A stretch of DNA of 64,000 nucleotides from Defluviimonas sp. SAOS-178_SWC (GTDB lineage: Bacteria > Pseudomonadota > Alphaproteobacteria > Rhodobacterales > Rhodobacteraceae): the NCBI RefSeq assembly GCF_039830135.1, contig NZ_CP156081.1, forward strand, positions 1,660,001 to 1,724,000. The letters are read 5' to 3'. A program made the position numbers and the translations under genes. Below the pieces are notes generated by a model that saw only the letters and a program-made list of their open reading frames with translations, did no database searches and was not told where the DNA came from. Below, one piece after another: positions 9,308 through 18,421 of the stretch; within the stretch, counting starts at the first letter, position 1; each line of letters begins with the position of its first letter.

Positions 9308-10345
9308 TCAACGCCTGCCGCGCCTTCCGCCGGCCCGGCCGACGATCGGCGCGACGAGAATGACGAAGAAGATCCGGGTCAGATGGTGCGCGACGACGAA
9401 GCCGACATCGGCGCCGGCGACGATCGCGATCATCGCCATTTCTGCCTGGCCGCCGGGCAGGAACGACAGGAGGATGTCTACGAACGGCGCGTCGGACACG
9501 AAGGTGACGCCCTCGATGAAAAGGAGCGAGACGAGGGCCAGAAGGGTGGCAAAGGCAAGACCGGCGCCGACATCGACACGCAACTCCTGCGCCGTGATGC
9601 CGGAATATTTCGCGCCGACCGTGAGGCCGATGAAGAACTGCGCGGCCCAAAGCAGCTCCGCCGGAGGCCGGTGGGTGATGAAGCCCGACATGGTGAGGAT
9701 CGCCGTCAGGATCAATGGCCCGAGGATCGAGGCGCCGAACATCCCGGCGCGCTCGGCAAGCTTCCATCCGACCGGACCGGCCACCAGCATCAGCGCCATC
9801 TCGCCGTAGGGCAGATCACGAAAGGAAAGCCCCGGCGACCGCGTCAGGTCGGCGCCGTAGAACGCGGTCATCAGGAACGGGGCGGCGGTGACGATGACGA
9901 GGACGCGGGTGGCGTGGATGAGGCTCATCGCGCGCACGTCGCCGCCGGCCTCTTCGCCGAAGATCAGCATGTCCTGAAGGCCGCCGGGCATGGCGGAGTA
10001 GAAGGCGGTGGCGTGGTCAAAACCCATCACCTTTCGGAAGAACGGATAGCCGAGACCGCCGATGACGACCACGAAGGCCGGCACGAGGGCGAGGGAGGCG
10101 CCATGCGCGGGCAGACCGGCGATCAATGCGGGCGTGACGGTCGAGCCGATGGCGACACCGAGATAGGAGCGCATGAACGTGCCGAATCCGCCCATGTCGC
10201 GCAGGGTCATCCCGAAGAGCGCCGCGACAAGACAACCGAGCATCGGTCCGAGGAGAAGCGGCAGGGGCCAGCCCGCGGCGAGGAAGACCCCCGCACCCAG
10301 GAGCGCGGCGGCGATTGTGCGAAGGCGGGCGGGGGTGAACGGCAT
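9308..10345 (-). CDS. AbrB family membrane protein
   Basis: A 345-residue integral membrane protein built of two similar halves of hydrophobic segments, with the AbrB-type motifs LLLGPMLGCLVA, SAMPGGLQDM and SFLPGGQAEM. These proteins are often labelled 'ammonia monooxygenase', which is misleading; the true function is unknown. The ATG at 10345 gives the normal AbrB N-terminus, although the frame is open further upstream. Confidence 0.82.
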   Translation of the reverse strand: MPFTPARLRTIAAALLGAGVFLAAGWPLPLLLGPMLGCLVAALFGMTLRDMGGFGTFMRSYLGVAIGSTVTPALIAGLPAHGASLALVPAFVVVIGGLGYPFFRKVMGFDHATAFYSAMPGGLQDMLIFGEEAGGDVRAMSLIHATRVLVIVTAAPFLMTAFYGADLTRSPGLSFRDLPYGEMALMLVAGPVGWKLAERAGMFGASILGPLILTAILTMSGFITHRPPAELLWAAQFFIGLTVGAKYSGITAQELRVDVGAGLAFATLLALVSLLFIEGVTFVSDAPFVDILLSFLPGGQAEMAMIAIVAGADVGFVVAHHLTRIFFVILVAPIVGRAGGRRGRR

Positions 10346-10549
10346 CGATCGGGGGTTCTTTCGGCGGCACGCCGGCACCTGCACCTCACAAGACTGACAG
10401 GAGCCTGACGCGCAGATGCCCGTATGGCCGCCTCGCGGGCTCGTGCGCCTGCCGGATTGCGTCGTGCCTTGAGCAATGCGCAAGGACCGGGTGGCGGGGA
10501 ATTGTCACGGCACGTTAGGTCAACCGATCAGATACCGGAGGAGGTTGAT

Positions 10550-11020
10550 ATGAACCTGGTTTTCGAGGCCATGGACAGTGTGGAAGTGGCAGCGCTGCGC
10601 GCCGGCGGTCCCGACGCGAACGGCCTGCCGCCGGAGCGTGGCGCGGTGTCGAGCGGCGACGGCGCGCCCTGCCGCCATTGCCTCGGCCACGTCCCGGCAG
10701 GCGAGGAGTACCTGATCCTCGCGCATCGCCCGTTTCCCGCCTTGCAACCCTATGCGGAATGCGGGCCGATCTTCCTGTGCGCCGGCGACTGCGCCCGCTG
10801 GCCGGGTGAAGGCGTGCCGCCGATCCTGCGGACCAGCCCGGACTACCTCGTGAAAGGCTATACGGCGGATCACCGGATCCTCTACGGCTCCGGGCGTATC
10901 GTGGTGCAGTCCGGGGTCGAGGCCTATGCCGGGGAGCTGCTGGCGGATCCGAACGTTGCCTTCGTCGATGTTAGATCGGCGCGCAACAACTGCTTCCAGC
11001 TCCGCATTCGCCGGAGGTGA
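10550..11020 (+). CDS. DUF1203 family protein
   Basis: A 156-residue soluble protein. It has the CRHCL cysteine pair near residue 42, a central CGPIFLC with a further Cys, and the conserved tail ARNNCFQLRI, as in DUF1203 proteins of unknown function. A strong ribosome site (GGAGGAGG) lies just before the ATG at 10550, and two strong hairpins follow the stop codon, so it appears to be transcribed alone. Confidence 0.8.
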   Translation: MNLVFEAMDSVEVAALRAGGPDANGLPPERGAVSSGDGAPCRHCLGHVPAGEEYLILAHRPFPALQPYAECGPIFLCAGDCARWPGEGVPPILRTSPDYLVKGYTADHRILYGSGRIVVQSGVEAYAGELLADPNVAFVDVRSARNNCFQLRIRRR

Positions 11021-11028
11021 TCCGATTG

Positions 11029-11086
11029 CGGCCCCGTAGCGGGGCCGTTGTTCCTGCCTCGCCGCCCCTTCTTGCGAAGGGGCGGC
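11029..11086 (+). terminator. Tandem terminator-like hairpins after the DUF1203 gene
   Basis: The first hairpin pairs CGGCCCCG with CGGGGCCG (11029-11047) and is followed by TTGTT. The second has a 10-bp stem, GCCGCCCCTT with AAGGGGCGGC (11061-11086). The first fits an intrinsic terminator for the gene ending at 11020. Confidence 0.65.
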
Positions 11087-11190
11087 TCAGGTCGCCTCCG
11101 GCGGAGGCATTTCCTTCCAGCGGGATCCGAGGGGCGCTTTGCCTCTGGCGGACGGAGTTGGCCGGCGCCATAGTCGGCTCTGGAGGAGCG

Positions 11191-12168
11191 ATGATGGACA
11201 GGCCGGACCACGACAGGATTCCCGAGATCGCGCTCGACTGGCAACGGGGCGGGGCAGGGGCGGCCCTCGCGACGGTGATCGAGACCTGGGGCTCGGCGCC
11301 GCGGCCGGTGGGCAGCCAGCTTGTGGTCTCGGGCACGGGCGAGATGATGGGCTCGGTGTCCGGCGGCTGCGTCGAGGGCGCGGTTGTCGAGGAGGCGCGG
11401 GCGGCGCTGGCGGACGGCCGGTCGCGGATCCTGGCCTTCGGCGTGAGCGACGAGGAAGCGTTCGCGGTGGGTCTTGCCTGCGGGGGCACGATCCGGGTTC
11501 TGGTCGAGCCGGTGGGCGTCGGATTGTCGGAAGAGATGCTGGCGGAAATCGTCTCGGCGCGCGCGGAGCGACGGCCGGTGGCCTATGGCGTCGACCTCGA
11601 AAGCTGGGCGCGGCGGCTCGTCCCGGCCGGAGAGGGGTTTGCGGAGAGGTTCCGGGCGGACCGATCGGGTGTCGAGGGCACGGAGTTCGTCGCGATCCAC
11701 AACCCGCCCTTGCGGATGGTCATCGTCGGGGCGGTCCATATCGCACAGCCGCTGGTCGCGATGGCGCGGACCTGCGGCTACGATCCCTTGATCGTCGATC
11801 CGCGCGAGGCGTTCGGGTCGGCCATGCGCTTTCCCGGCGAGACGATCAGCCACGACTGGCCGGACGAGGCGCTGGAGGCCGTCGGGCTCGATGCCCGCAC
11901 GGCTGTCGTCACCCTGACCCATGATCCCAAGCTCGACGACCCGGCGATCATCGCGGCGCTGCGGTCGGAGGTCTTCTATCTCGGCTGCCTTGGCTCCACT
12001 CGCACCCATGCCAAGCGGGTGGCGCGTCTGGTCGAGGCGGGATTTTCCGACGCGGAGATCGCGCGGATCCACGCGCCTGTCGGCCATGACATCGGCGCGC
12101 AGTCGCCCGCCGAGATCGCGGTGTCGGTGCTGGCCGAGATCACCCGGGTGCTGAGGCGCGGGGCATGA
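11191..12168 (+). CDS. XdhC/CoxF family molybdoenzyme maturation protein
   Basis: A 325-residue protein of the XdhC family, which delivers or sulfurates molybdenum cofactor for xanthine dehydrogenase or CO-dehydrogenase-type enzymes. The N-terminal domain has SVSGGCVEGAVVEEA and LACGGTIRVLVEPV; the C-terminal Rossmann domain has MVIVGAVHIAQPL and YLGCLGSTRTHAKR. The ATG at 11191 follows TGGAGGAGCG. It overlaps the next gene by four bases (ATGA), so the two are translationally coupled. No molybdoenzyme structural genes lie in the window. Confidence 0.88.
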   Translation: MMDRPDHDRIPEIALDWQRGGAGAALATVIETWGSAPRPVGSQLVVSGTGEMMGSVSGGCVEGAVVEEARAALADGRSRILAFGVSDEEAFAVGLACGGTIRVLVEPVGVGLSEEMLAEIVSARAERRPVAYGVDLESWARRLVPAGEGFAERFRADRSGVEGTEFVAIHNPPLRMVIVGAVHIAQPLVAMARTCGYDPLIVDPREAFGSAMRFPGETISHDWPDEALEAVGLDARTAVVTLTHDPKLDDPAIIAALRSEVFYLGCLGSTRTHAKRVARLVEAGFSDAEIARIHAPVGHDIGAQSPAEIAVSVLAEITRVLRRGA

Positions 12169-13184
12169 GATTCGGGCCTGTGCCGGTCGCGGAGGCCGGG
12201 GGCGCGGTGCTGGCGCATTCGCTGATGGTCGGCGGGCGGAAATTGCCGAAAGGCCGGGTGCTGGCGGCGGAAGATGTCGCGGCGCTGGCGGCGGCGGGCA
12301 TCGCCCTGGTGACCGTCGCGCGGCTCGACCCCGGCGATGTCGGCGAGGATGCGGCCGCCCAGCGGCTTGCCTCGGCTCTGGTCCCCGATCCGGGCCTTGC
12401 CGGGCTAAAGCTGACGGCTCCGCATGCCGGCCGGGTCAACCTGAATGCGACGGTGCCGGGGATCGTCGACATCGACGTCGACCGCATCCATGCGCTGAAC
12501 CGGCTCGATCCGGCGCTGACCTTCGCGACGCTCGCGCCCTATACGCGTGCGACGCCCGGTATGCTCGTCGGGACGGTCAAGGTAATCTCATATGCGGTCG
12601 CGGGGGCGGTGCTGGACGCTGCCTGCGCGGCGGCCGGGGGGGCGGTCCGGGTCCGATCCGTCGCGCGCCGGTCGGCCGGGCTGATCCTGACCGTGGCGGG
12701 CGGTGGCGGGGCCGACGACAAGCTGGCGCGCAAGGGGTGCGAGGCGGTGGCCGGGCGGCTCCGCGCGCTCGGGATGGACCTTGCCGAGGTCGTGACGGTG
12801 CCGCATGAGACCGGCGCGATCGCGGCGGCGCTGAAGGGGCTCCGGGGCGAGATGGCGCTGATCCTGACCGGGGCGGCCACGTCGGACCTGCATGACACGG
12901 CGCCGGAGGCGGTGCGGGCGGCGGGCGGCCATGTCGCGCGGTTCGGGATGCCGGTCGATCCGGGGAATCTGTTGTTCCTCGGATCGTTTGGCGACCGGCC
13001 CCTGATCGGGCTGCCGAGCTGCGCGCGATCCCCGGCGCTCAACGGCGCGGACTGGGCTCTGGAGCGTCTGGCCTGCGGGATCGAGGTGAGCGATCTGGAT
13101 ATCGCCGCGATGGGGGTGGGCGGGCTTTTGAAGGAAATCCCGATTCGACCCGCGCCGCGGGAGGCGCGACCAGCCCGGGGCTAA
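12165..13184 (+). CDS. MoeA-like molybdopterin-binding protein
   Basis: A 339-residue protein with a C-terminal molybdopterin-binding (MogA/MoeA-type) fold: ILTVAGGGGADDKL, then LILTGAATSDLHDTAPEAV. The N-terminus resembles the MoeA-like proteins that accompany XdhC genes. It probably acts on the cofactor destined for the same enzyme as the coupled XdhC protein. The first codon lies within the XdhC stop (ATGA overlap). The specific reaction is not established. Confidence 0.78.
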   Translation: MRFGPVPVAEAGGAVLAHSLMVGGRKLPKGRVLAAEDVAALAAAGIALVTVARLDPGDVGEDAAAQRLASALVPDPGLAGLKLTAPHAGRVNLNATVPGIVDIDVDRIHALNRLDPALTFATLAPYTRATPGMLVGTVKVISYAVAGAVLDAACAAAGGAVRVRSVARRSAGLILTVAGGGGADDKLARKGCEAVAGRLRALGMDLAEVVTVPHETGAIAAALKGLRGEMALILTGAATSDLHDTAPEAVRAAGGHVARFGMPVDPGNLLFLGSFGDRPLIGLPSCARSPALNGADWALERLACGIEVSDLDIAAMGVGGLLKEIPIRPAPREARPARG

Positions 13185-13299
13185 TCAGGGCGGGTGGGGA
13201 GGGGAGCATTTGGCAACGTGCCATCCGGTTCGGACGTCACGCGTCTGGCTTTTCTGGGCGCGGCGGTGTGATGACACGGCCCGGGCGCCATTTACCCAT

Positions 13300-14082
13300 T
13301 CACGAAAGCCCGGAGAAGATCCCGGAAAGCTGGTCGGCCGCCTCAGCAGTGCCGAATGGAGCATTGACGATGAAGAGGCCGCTTCCGGTCATGCCGTGGT
13401 CCTCCTTCGCGGGCGGAAAGCGAACCTCGTGGCGCAGCGCCTTCGGCAGCGCCATGCGATCAAGCTCGGCCAGCATCGGCAGATGCGCGGCGCGGGCGAG
13501 GATCGGATACCAGAGAACGATCACGCCCACGTTCCACTTCGCGTGGATATTGCCGATCAGCGGCGGTAGCGCGGCGTAGTCGGCCTTCACCTCGTAGCTC
13601 GGGTCGATCAGCATGAGCCCCCGGCGCGGGTCAGGCGGGGTGCGGGCGAGGGCGAAGCGCGCTCCGTCCTCCTGCCGGCAATCGGCACCATACGGGCCAA
13701 TAGTGGCTTTGAGGGCAGCGAATTCCTGCGGATGAAGGTCGGCAAGATGCATCCGGTCGCCCGGGCGCAGGGACATGGCCGCGACGAGCGGCGAGCCGGG
13801 ATAGGCCGACGCGCCATAGCGGGCGCGGACGTCGGCCAGAACCCGCAGATAGGGATGATCCGGCGGAAAGAGCGCCTCCGCCCGTCCGATCCCCGCCGCT
13901 GCTTCTCCGGTCTTCAGCGCCTCGGCCGCGTCGAGCGCGTAAAGACCGCGCCCGGCATGGGTTTCGAGGTAGGAGAGCGGTTTGTCCTTCCGGGTGAGAT
14001 ATCCCAGCATTGCGGCAAGAAGCGCGTGCTTGTGCACGTCGGCGAGGTTTCCGGCGTGGTAGATGTGCTGATAGGAAAGCAT
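13300..14082 (-). CDS. rlmJ: 23S rRNA (adenine-N6) methyltransferase RlmJ
   Basis: SAM-dependent enzyme that in E. coli methylates A2030 of 23S rRNA. The 260-residue protein begins MLSYQHIYHAGNLADVHKH, the RlmJ signature. It has the SAM-site sequence ETHAGRG at residues 40-46 and the catalytic DPSYE at 160-164, in place of the NPPY of other N6-adenine methylases. Length is normal. It lies downstream of infC, separated by an intrinsic terminator. Confidence 0.93.
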   Translation of the reverse strand: MLSYQHIYHAGNLADVHKHALLAAMLGYLTRKDKPLSYLETHAGRGLYALDAAEALKTGEAAAGIGRAEALFPPDHPYLRVLADVRARYGASAYPGSPLVAAMSLRPGDRMHLADLHPQEFAALKATIGPYGADCRQEDGARFALARTPPDPRRGLMLIDPSYEVKADYAALPPLIGNIHAKWNVGVIVLWYPILARAAHLPMLAELDRMALPKALRHEVRFPPAKEDHGMTGSGLFIVNAPFGTAEAADQLSGIFSGLS

Positions 14083-14096
14083 CGGGCACCCCGGAA

Positions 14097-14123
14097 TGAA
14101 AAGGCCCTCCCGCCGGGAGGGCC
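14097..14123 (-). terminator. Intrinsic terminator of infC
   Basis: Stem of 9 bp, GGCCCTCCC with GGGAGGGCC, and a three-base loop. On the minus strand it is followed directly by TTTT. It lies 23 bp after the infC stop. Confidence 0.85.
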
Positions 14124-14145
14124 GATATGGTCGGTCGGAACCGGC

Positions 14146-14685
14146 CTATTTCGGGCCGATCATCATCACCATCTGGCGGCCTTCGAGCTTCGGCATGTTC
14201 TCGATCTTGCCGATCTCCTCGACATCGGCCGCGACGCGCTTCAGGAGTTCGAGGCCAAGTTCCTGGTGCGCCATCTCGCGGCCGCGGAAGCGCAGCGTGA
14301 CCTTCACCTTGTCGCCTTCCTCGAGGAACTTCTTCACCGAGCGCATCTTGACGTCGTAGTCATGCGTGTCGGTGCCGGGGCGGAACTTGATTTCCTTGAT
14401 CTCGATGATCTTCTGCTTCTTGCGCGCCTCGGCTTCTTTCTTCTGCTGTTCGTATTTGAACTTGCCGAAATCCATGATCTTGCAGACCGGCGGCACAGCG
14501 TTTGGCGAAATCTCGACGAGGTCGAGACCGACTTCCTCGGCCATCTGCATGGCACGGGCCGGGGTCACGACCCCGACGTTTTCGCCCTCGGCGCCAATCA
14601 GGCGAATCTCGGGGGCGCGGATCCGGTCGTTCACGCGGGGTCCCGTGTCGCGTTGCGGCGGGGCGTTGTGCGGTCTGCGGGCTAT
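14146..14685 (-). CDS. infC: Translation initiation factor IF-3, with AUA start
   Basis: IF-3 binds the 30S subunit and checks start-codon pairing. The clear IF-3 sequence ([11 protein letters not shown] to MVMMIGPK) has no ATG at a sensible N-terminus. Reading upstream of a GTG at 14634 gives the conserved lead [17 protein letters not shown], preceded by ATA at 14685-14683. AGAAGGA (14700-14694) lies eight bases before it. This start gives 179 residues, the family length; starting at the GTG would lose 17 conserved-looking residues. IF-3 genes elsewhere use rare starts such as AUU for autoregulation, so the same control is likely here. Confidence 0.9.
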   Translation of the reverse strand: MARRPHNAPPQRDTGPRVNDRIRAPEIRLIGAEGENVGVVTPARAMQMAEEVGLDLVEISPNAVPPVCKIMDFGKFKYEQQKKEAEARKKQKIIEIKEIKFRPGTDTHDYDVKMRSVKKFLEEGDKVKVTLRFRGREMAHQELGLELLKRVAADVEEIGKIENMPKLEGRQMVMMIGPK

Positions 14686-14856
14686 GGTGTCATTCCTTCT
14701 GTCGTGGCCAATTCTGTGGCGCGCAAATTAGTCGCCCCGGATGGCTGATTCAAGCCGGTTTCCTGTTAGGGACGGGCCCTTGCCCTTTTCCAGCGCGGGC
14801 CTTTCTGTCATAGCGACCGCGACACTCTGTCTTCCTGACCATTGAAGGATCGCACC

Positions 14857-15336
14857 ATGAACCGGAATCTTCTGATCGCAGCGCTGATCGTCGTCCTCGC
14901 GGGCGGCGGCTACTGGTATTATTCGTCGGCGCAGAAGGCCGCCGAAGAAGCCGCGATGGCCCAGAAAGCCGCCGAAGACGCGGCCGCGGCCGCCAAGAAG
15001 GCCGAGGAAGAAGCCGCCGCGAAGGCCGCCGAAGAGGCGAAGGCCGCCGAAGAAACGGCCGCTGCCGCCGCGAAGGCCGCGGAAGAAGCCGCCGCGAAGG
15101 CCGCCGAGGAGGCCGCAGCCGCCGTCACCGAAACCGCGACCGGCGCCGCCGAAGCGATGTCCGATATCTTCGACCCCGCGAACTTCGACGCCGACGCGGT
15201 CAACGCGGCCATCGACGGCTCGTCCCTCGACGACGCGACGAAGGCAACGCTGAAATCGGCGGTCGAAACCGCGAAGGACAGCCCCGAGCTTCTGAAAGCC
15301 GCGCTCGACCAGGTCAAGGCCGCGCTCGGCCTCTGA
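14857..15336 (+). CDS. Ala/Glu/Lys-rich membrane-anchored coiled-coil protein
   Basis: A 159-residue protein. Residues 4-24 form one hydrophobic segment; residues 28-95 are an alternating Ala/Glu/Lys helix (repeats of the type KAAEEAAAK) that should form a long charged coiled coil or single helix. The last 55 residues are a mixed small domain. The ATG at 14857 follows AAGGA. Function unknown; a periplasmic spacer or envelope-associated role is possible. Confidence 0.65.
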   Translation: MNRNLLIAALIVVLAGGGYWYYSSAQKAAEEAAMAQKAAEDAAAAAKKAEEEAAAKAAEEAKAAEETAAAAAKAAEEAAAKAAEEAAAAVTETATGAAEAMSDIFDPANFDADAVNAAIDGSSLDDATKATLKSAVETAKDSPELLKAALDQVKAALGL

Positions 15337-15353
15337 TCTCGGCCAAGGAAGGA

Positions 15354-15382
15354 CGGCCGCGCCCGTCGGGCGCGGCCGTTTT
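15354..15382 (+). terminator. Intrinsic terminator after the Ala-rich gene
   Basis: A perfect 11-bp stem (CGGCCGCGCCC with its complement), three-base loop, then TTTT. It lies 18 bp after the stop at 15336. Confidence 0.9.
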
Positions 15383-15456
15383 CGCGTCCGGGTTCCTGTC
15401 GGATGTCCGGCTTGCCGGACCTCGCGCCGGGGCTTCACGCCGATCCGGCGGCCGGA

Positions 15457-16170
15457 TCACCTTCCCGAACTGATGCGGAACGGCACGTCGAGCCTGGCCA
15501 GATGGTCCAGGATCGCATAGGCGAACAGAGCCTGGCCGAACATCTCCAGGCATTCCTCGACGAGGACCTGCAGGTAGTAAAGCCTGCCGAAGCCGACCCT
15601 GGATACCGTGTAGGATTCGATCGCCTCCATCCCAAGCGCGCCGCCGACGAAGATGGCGCCCGACGCAACGAAGAGCAGCGCGGTACGACGAGGCAGCCGG
15701 CGCAGGAAGCCCACGTAAGCGAGCGCGACGATTGTCGTGAAGACCGCCCCCGGCACGATCCACGGGAAGGTCAGCAGACCCTTCGCGTCGAGCAGGCGTG
15801 AAACCGCCACCCCGATCGCCTCGTGGATGACAAGCGATTCGTCGAGCGACAGGAAGGCGAAGATCGCCGACAGGAAAAACCAGTGCAGCCCGGAGCCTCG
15901 CCCAAGCTGGCGGATGGCCGTGCCGCTGAACCACAGCAGCACCATGTTGAGCGCGAGGAGGAAGGCCGCAAACCAGGTCGGTACCGCGCGTTCGGTCTGC
16001 AGCATGACCTTCCGTGCAAGGCGCACGTAGAACCCGTCCGCCGCCTTCATGCCCTCGACATAGACCGGCATCGAGATGAGATGCAGGAAGCCGAAGACCA
16101 GGATGATGACGGTCAGGAGCCTGAGCACATGCGCGGGGTCGAGCATGACCGCGGACGGAGATGTGGACAT
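15457..16170 (-). CDS. Uncharacterised multi-pass membrane protein
   Basis: A protein of about 237 residues with six or so hydrophobic segments (for example VLRLLTVIILVFGFLHL, TWFAAFLLALNMVLLWF, LHWFFLSAIFAFLSL and VFTTIVALAYVGFL). An LDESLVIHEAIG stretch carries acidic and His residues that could bind a metal or substrate. The start is uncertain: I chose the ATG at 16170, but the frame is open to about 16353 and no ribosome site decides the matter. No family recognised. Confidence 0.55.
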   Translation of the reverse strand: MSTSPSAVMLDPAHVLRLLTVIILVFGFLHLISMPVYVEGMKAADGFYVRLARKVMLQTERAVPTWFAAFLLALNMVLLWFSGTAIRQLGRGSGLHWFFLSAIFAFLSLDESLVIHEAIGVAVSRLLDAKGLLTFPWIVPGAVFTTIVALAYVGFLRRLPRRTALLFVASGAIFVGGALGMEAIESYTVSRVGFGRLYYLQVLVEECLEMFGQALFAYAILDHLARLDVPFRISSGR

Positions 16171-16386
16171 GGAGGAAGGCGCGGCTCGGGACGCGACAGA
16201 GAAATTCGCGTCCGCTGTGGAGGTATCGATTGGCAAAATTGCACCTGAAAATACAATGGTCGTGCCGGCAATCAGCACCGGGCAGCACGGGTTGTCAATC
16301 GAACTCTGCCGCGGACCGGTTTGAAGCCTCCAACGGGTGTGCCGTTGGTGCATATCCGTCAACAGTCCGGCCGAAGATGCGGGGGT

Positions 16387-17214
16387 TTAGATCCCGTCGC
16401 CGACAAAGGCCTTTTCGACCACGTATTCCTGCGGTTCGGAATTCGCGCCCTCGCGCAGGCCGAAGCTTTCCAGCACCGCCTTGACGTCGTGGTTGAACGC
16501 AAGCGATCCGCAGACCATGGCGCGGTCAAGTTCCTTGTCCATCGGCGGAATGCCGAGATCGGCGAAGACCTTGCCCGAAGTCAGGTTGTCGGTGATCCGG
16601 CCCATATGGGCGCTCTCTTCCCGCGTGGTCGTCGGGTAGTATTTCAGCTTGTCGCCGACGAATTCGCCGATCAGCGGATCGTCCTTCAGGCTCTCGACCA
16701 GTTGCCGGCCGTATTCCAGCTCCGCCGCCTCTCGGCAGGTGTGCATCATCACGACCTGCTCGTACTTCTCGTATGTTTCCGGGTCGCGCATCAGCGAGGC
16801 GAAGGGCGCGATCCCTGTGCCCGTGGCGAGGAACCAGAGCCGCTTGCCCGGCAGGAGCGCGTCGAGGACCAGCGTGCCCACCGGCTTCGGGCGCAGGATG
16901 ATCTCGTCGCCCGGCTGGATGTGCTGGAGCTTAGAGGTGAGCGGCCCGTCTGGCACCTTGATGGAGTAGAATTCCAGCTCCTCGTCCCAGGAGGGCGAGG
17001 CGATGGAATAGGCCCGGAGCAGGGGTTTGCCGCGCTCGTCCAGAAGCCCGATCATCACGAATTCGCCGGACCGGAACCGCAGCGACTGCGGCCGCGTCAC
17101 GCGGAACGAGAAGAGTCGCTCGGTCCAGTGCCGGACCTCGGTCACGGTCTGGGCATCGGGCAGCGTGCGGACGGGTTTGGCAGAAGCGTCGTTCACGGTT
17201 TTCAGATCGTTCAT
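16387..17214 (-). CDS. fpr: Ferredoxin/flavodoxin-NADP+ reductase
   Basis: FAD enzyme that moves electrons between NADPH and ferredoxin or flavodoxin. The 275-residue protein has the FAD motif RAYSIASP near residue 80, the NADP-site GTGIAPFASL near 130, and a C-terminal extension (EYVVEKAFVGDGI) as in bacterial Fpr. It lies 68 bp after the DUF934 gene on the same strand, at the end of the sulfate-reduction cluster. It may therefore supply reduced ferredoxin to the sulfite reductase. Confidence 0.92.
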   Translation of the reverse strand: MNDLKTVNDASAKPVRTLPDAQTVTEVRHWTERLFSFRVTRPQSLRFRSGEFVMIGLLDERGKPLLRAYSIASPSWDEELEFYSIKVPDGPLTSKLQHIQPGDEIILRPKPVGTLVLDALLPGKRLWFLATGTGIAPFASLMRDPETYEKYEQVVMMHTCREAAELEYGRQLVESLKDDPLIGEFVGDKLKYYPTTTREESAHMGRITDNLTSGKVFADLGIPPMDKELDRAMVCGSLAFNHDVKAVLESFGLREGANSEPQEYVVEKAFVGDGI

Positions 17215-17282
17215 GTTCCACAAGGGCGCGCATTGCCCGCCCATCCTTCTATGCAGGTTTTCGAATTGGGGAAACCCCGGGA

Positions 17283-17657
17283 TCAGGCTTTCAGCCGCGA
17301 CCGATAGTCATGCTCGCGCCAGTCGGCGCGGAAGACCCACTGCGCCTCGGGCTGCCGGGCAGCGAGGTCGTCGGGGATTTCGACCTCGTCGAAGCCCGAG
17401 CGTCGGGCCATCGCGTACTGGTCGGAAATGACCGGCCCCGCCGCGCGAAGCCGCCCCGCATATCCGCGCCAGCGAAGCTGACGGGCGAGGGTGAAGCCGC
17501 GCCCGTCAGAGAAGGCCGGGAAAGCCACCCGGATAAGGTCGATCCCGTCGAAGCTCCGGGGCAGGGCCTCGGGCAGGGTGTCGGCGGCGATGTCGATTGC
17601 CTTGTCGCCCTGGTAGTCCTCGGCGTGAAAGCCGTCGTCGCGCACGATCACGCTCAT
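17283..17657 (-). CDS. DUF934 family protein
   Basis: A 124-residue soluble protein with the family sequence RVAFPAFSDGRGFTLARQLR and the tail FRADWREHDYRSR. DUF934 genes are common partners of sulfite reductase in proteobacteria; a role in sulfite reduction or electron supply is inferred from position only. Its ATG overlaps the cysH stop (ATGA at 17654-17657). Confidence 0.85.
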   Translation of the reverse strand: MSVIVRDDGFHAEDYQGDKAIDIAADTLPEALPRSFDGIDLIRVAFPAFSDGRGFTLARQLRWRGYAGRLRAAGPVISDQYAMARRSGFDEVEIPDDLAARQPEAQWVFRADWREHDYRSRLKA

Positions 17658-18421
17658 GCTGCGGTCTCCTTCGCTTCGTTCTGCGGCAGCGGGCCGCGCA
17701 CGGCCTTTCCATCGATGAAATGGATGCCGCATTCCTGTTTTTGCGTTCCCCGCCAGCGACCTGCGCGCGGATCCTCACCTTCCTTGACCGGACTCGTGCA
17801 GGGCGCGCAGCCGATCGAAGGATAGCCGTTCGCGACCAGGGGATGGCGCGGCAGGCGGTTGTTGACCATGTAGTCCTCAAGGTCTTCGCGGCCCCAATGG
17901 GCGAGCGGGTTGACCTTGAGCCGCTTGTCTTCCTCGTTCTCGAAGAACTCGAGCGCGGCGCGGGTGCCCGACTGGAAGCGCTTGCGACCGGTGATCCAGC
18001 CATCGAAACCCAGAAGCGCGCGTTCGAGCGGCACGACCTTGCGCAGGTTGCAGCAGGCGTCAGTGTTGAACTGGTGAAGCGTGCCGTCCGGATCCTCGAA
18101 ATCGGTATCCCGCCGGTCGGCGCGGATGGTGCGGACATCGGTGAGGTTCAGCTTGTCGGCCAGTTCGCGCTGGTATGCCAGCGTCTCGGGAAAAAGCATC
18201 TGGGTGTCGATGAAGATCACCGGCGTGCCGGGCGCGATGACCGAGACGAGGTGCAAGAGCACGACCGATTCTGCCCCGAACGACGAGACGAGCGCCAGGC
18301 TGCCGACCTCGGGGTCGTTCAACGCGCGTTCGAGCACTGCCGTCGCCGAATGGTGACGGTAGCGGTCGTTCAGCGCCGCGACCCTTTGGTCCAGCGAAGG
18401 GAAAGGCGCCTCAAGCGGCAT
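17654..18421 (-). CDS. cysH: Adenylylsulfate-type reductase CysH
   Basis: Reduces activated sulfate to sulfite. The 255-residue protein has paired cysteines C123-C124 and C205-x-x-C208, the set that binds a [4Fe-4S] cluster in plant/bacterial APS reductases, and the redox Cys in ECGIHF (C231). The cluster ligands favour APS rather than PAPS as substrate. It overlaps cysI by 11 bp upstream and the DUF934 gene by four bases downstream. Confidence 0.92.
   Translation of the reverse strand: MPLEAPFPSLDQRVAALNDRYRHHSATAVLERALNDPEVGSLALVSSFGAESVVLLHLVSVIAPGTPVIFIDTQMLFPETLAYQRELADKLNLTDVRTIRADRRDTDFEDPDGTLHQFNTDACCNLRKVVPLERALLGFDGWITGRKRFQSGTRAALEFFENEEDKRLKVNPLAHWGREDLEDYMVNNRLPRHPLVANGYPSIGCAPCTSPVKEGEDPRAGRWRGTQKQECGIHFIDGKAVRGPLPQNEAKETAA

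Noticed and set aside
7565..10408. 947-residue open frame on the plus strand
   Set aside because: It lies opposite the MFS, LysE-like and AbrB-like genes and has low-complexity Glu/Arg/Gly composition with no domain.
14919..15317. 132-residue Ala/Ser-rich frame opposite the Ala-rich gene
   Set aside because: It is the complement of a repetitive Ala/Glu/Lys coding sequence; the plus-strand gene has an ATG, ribosome site, membrane segment and terminator.
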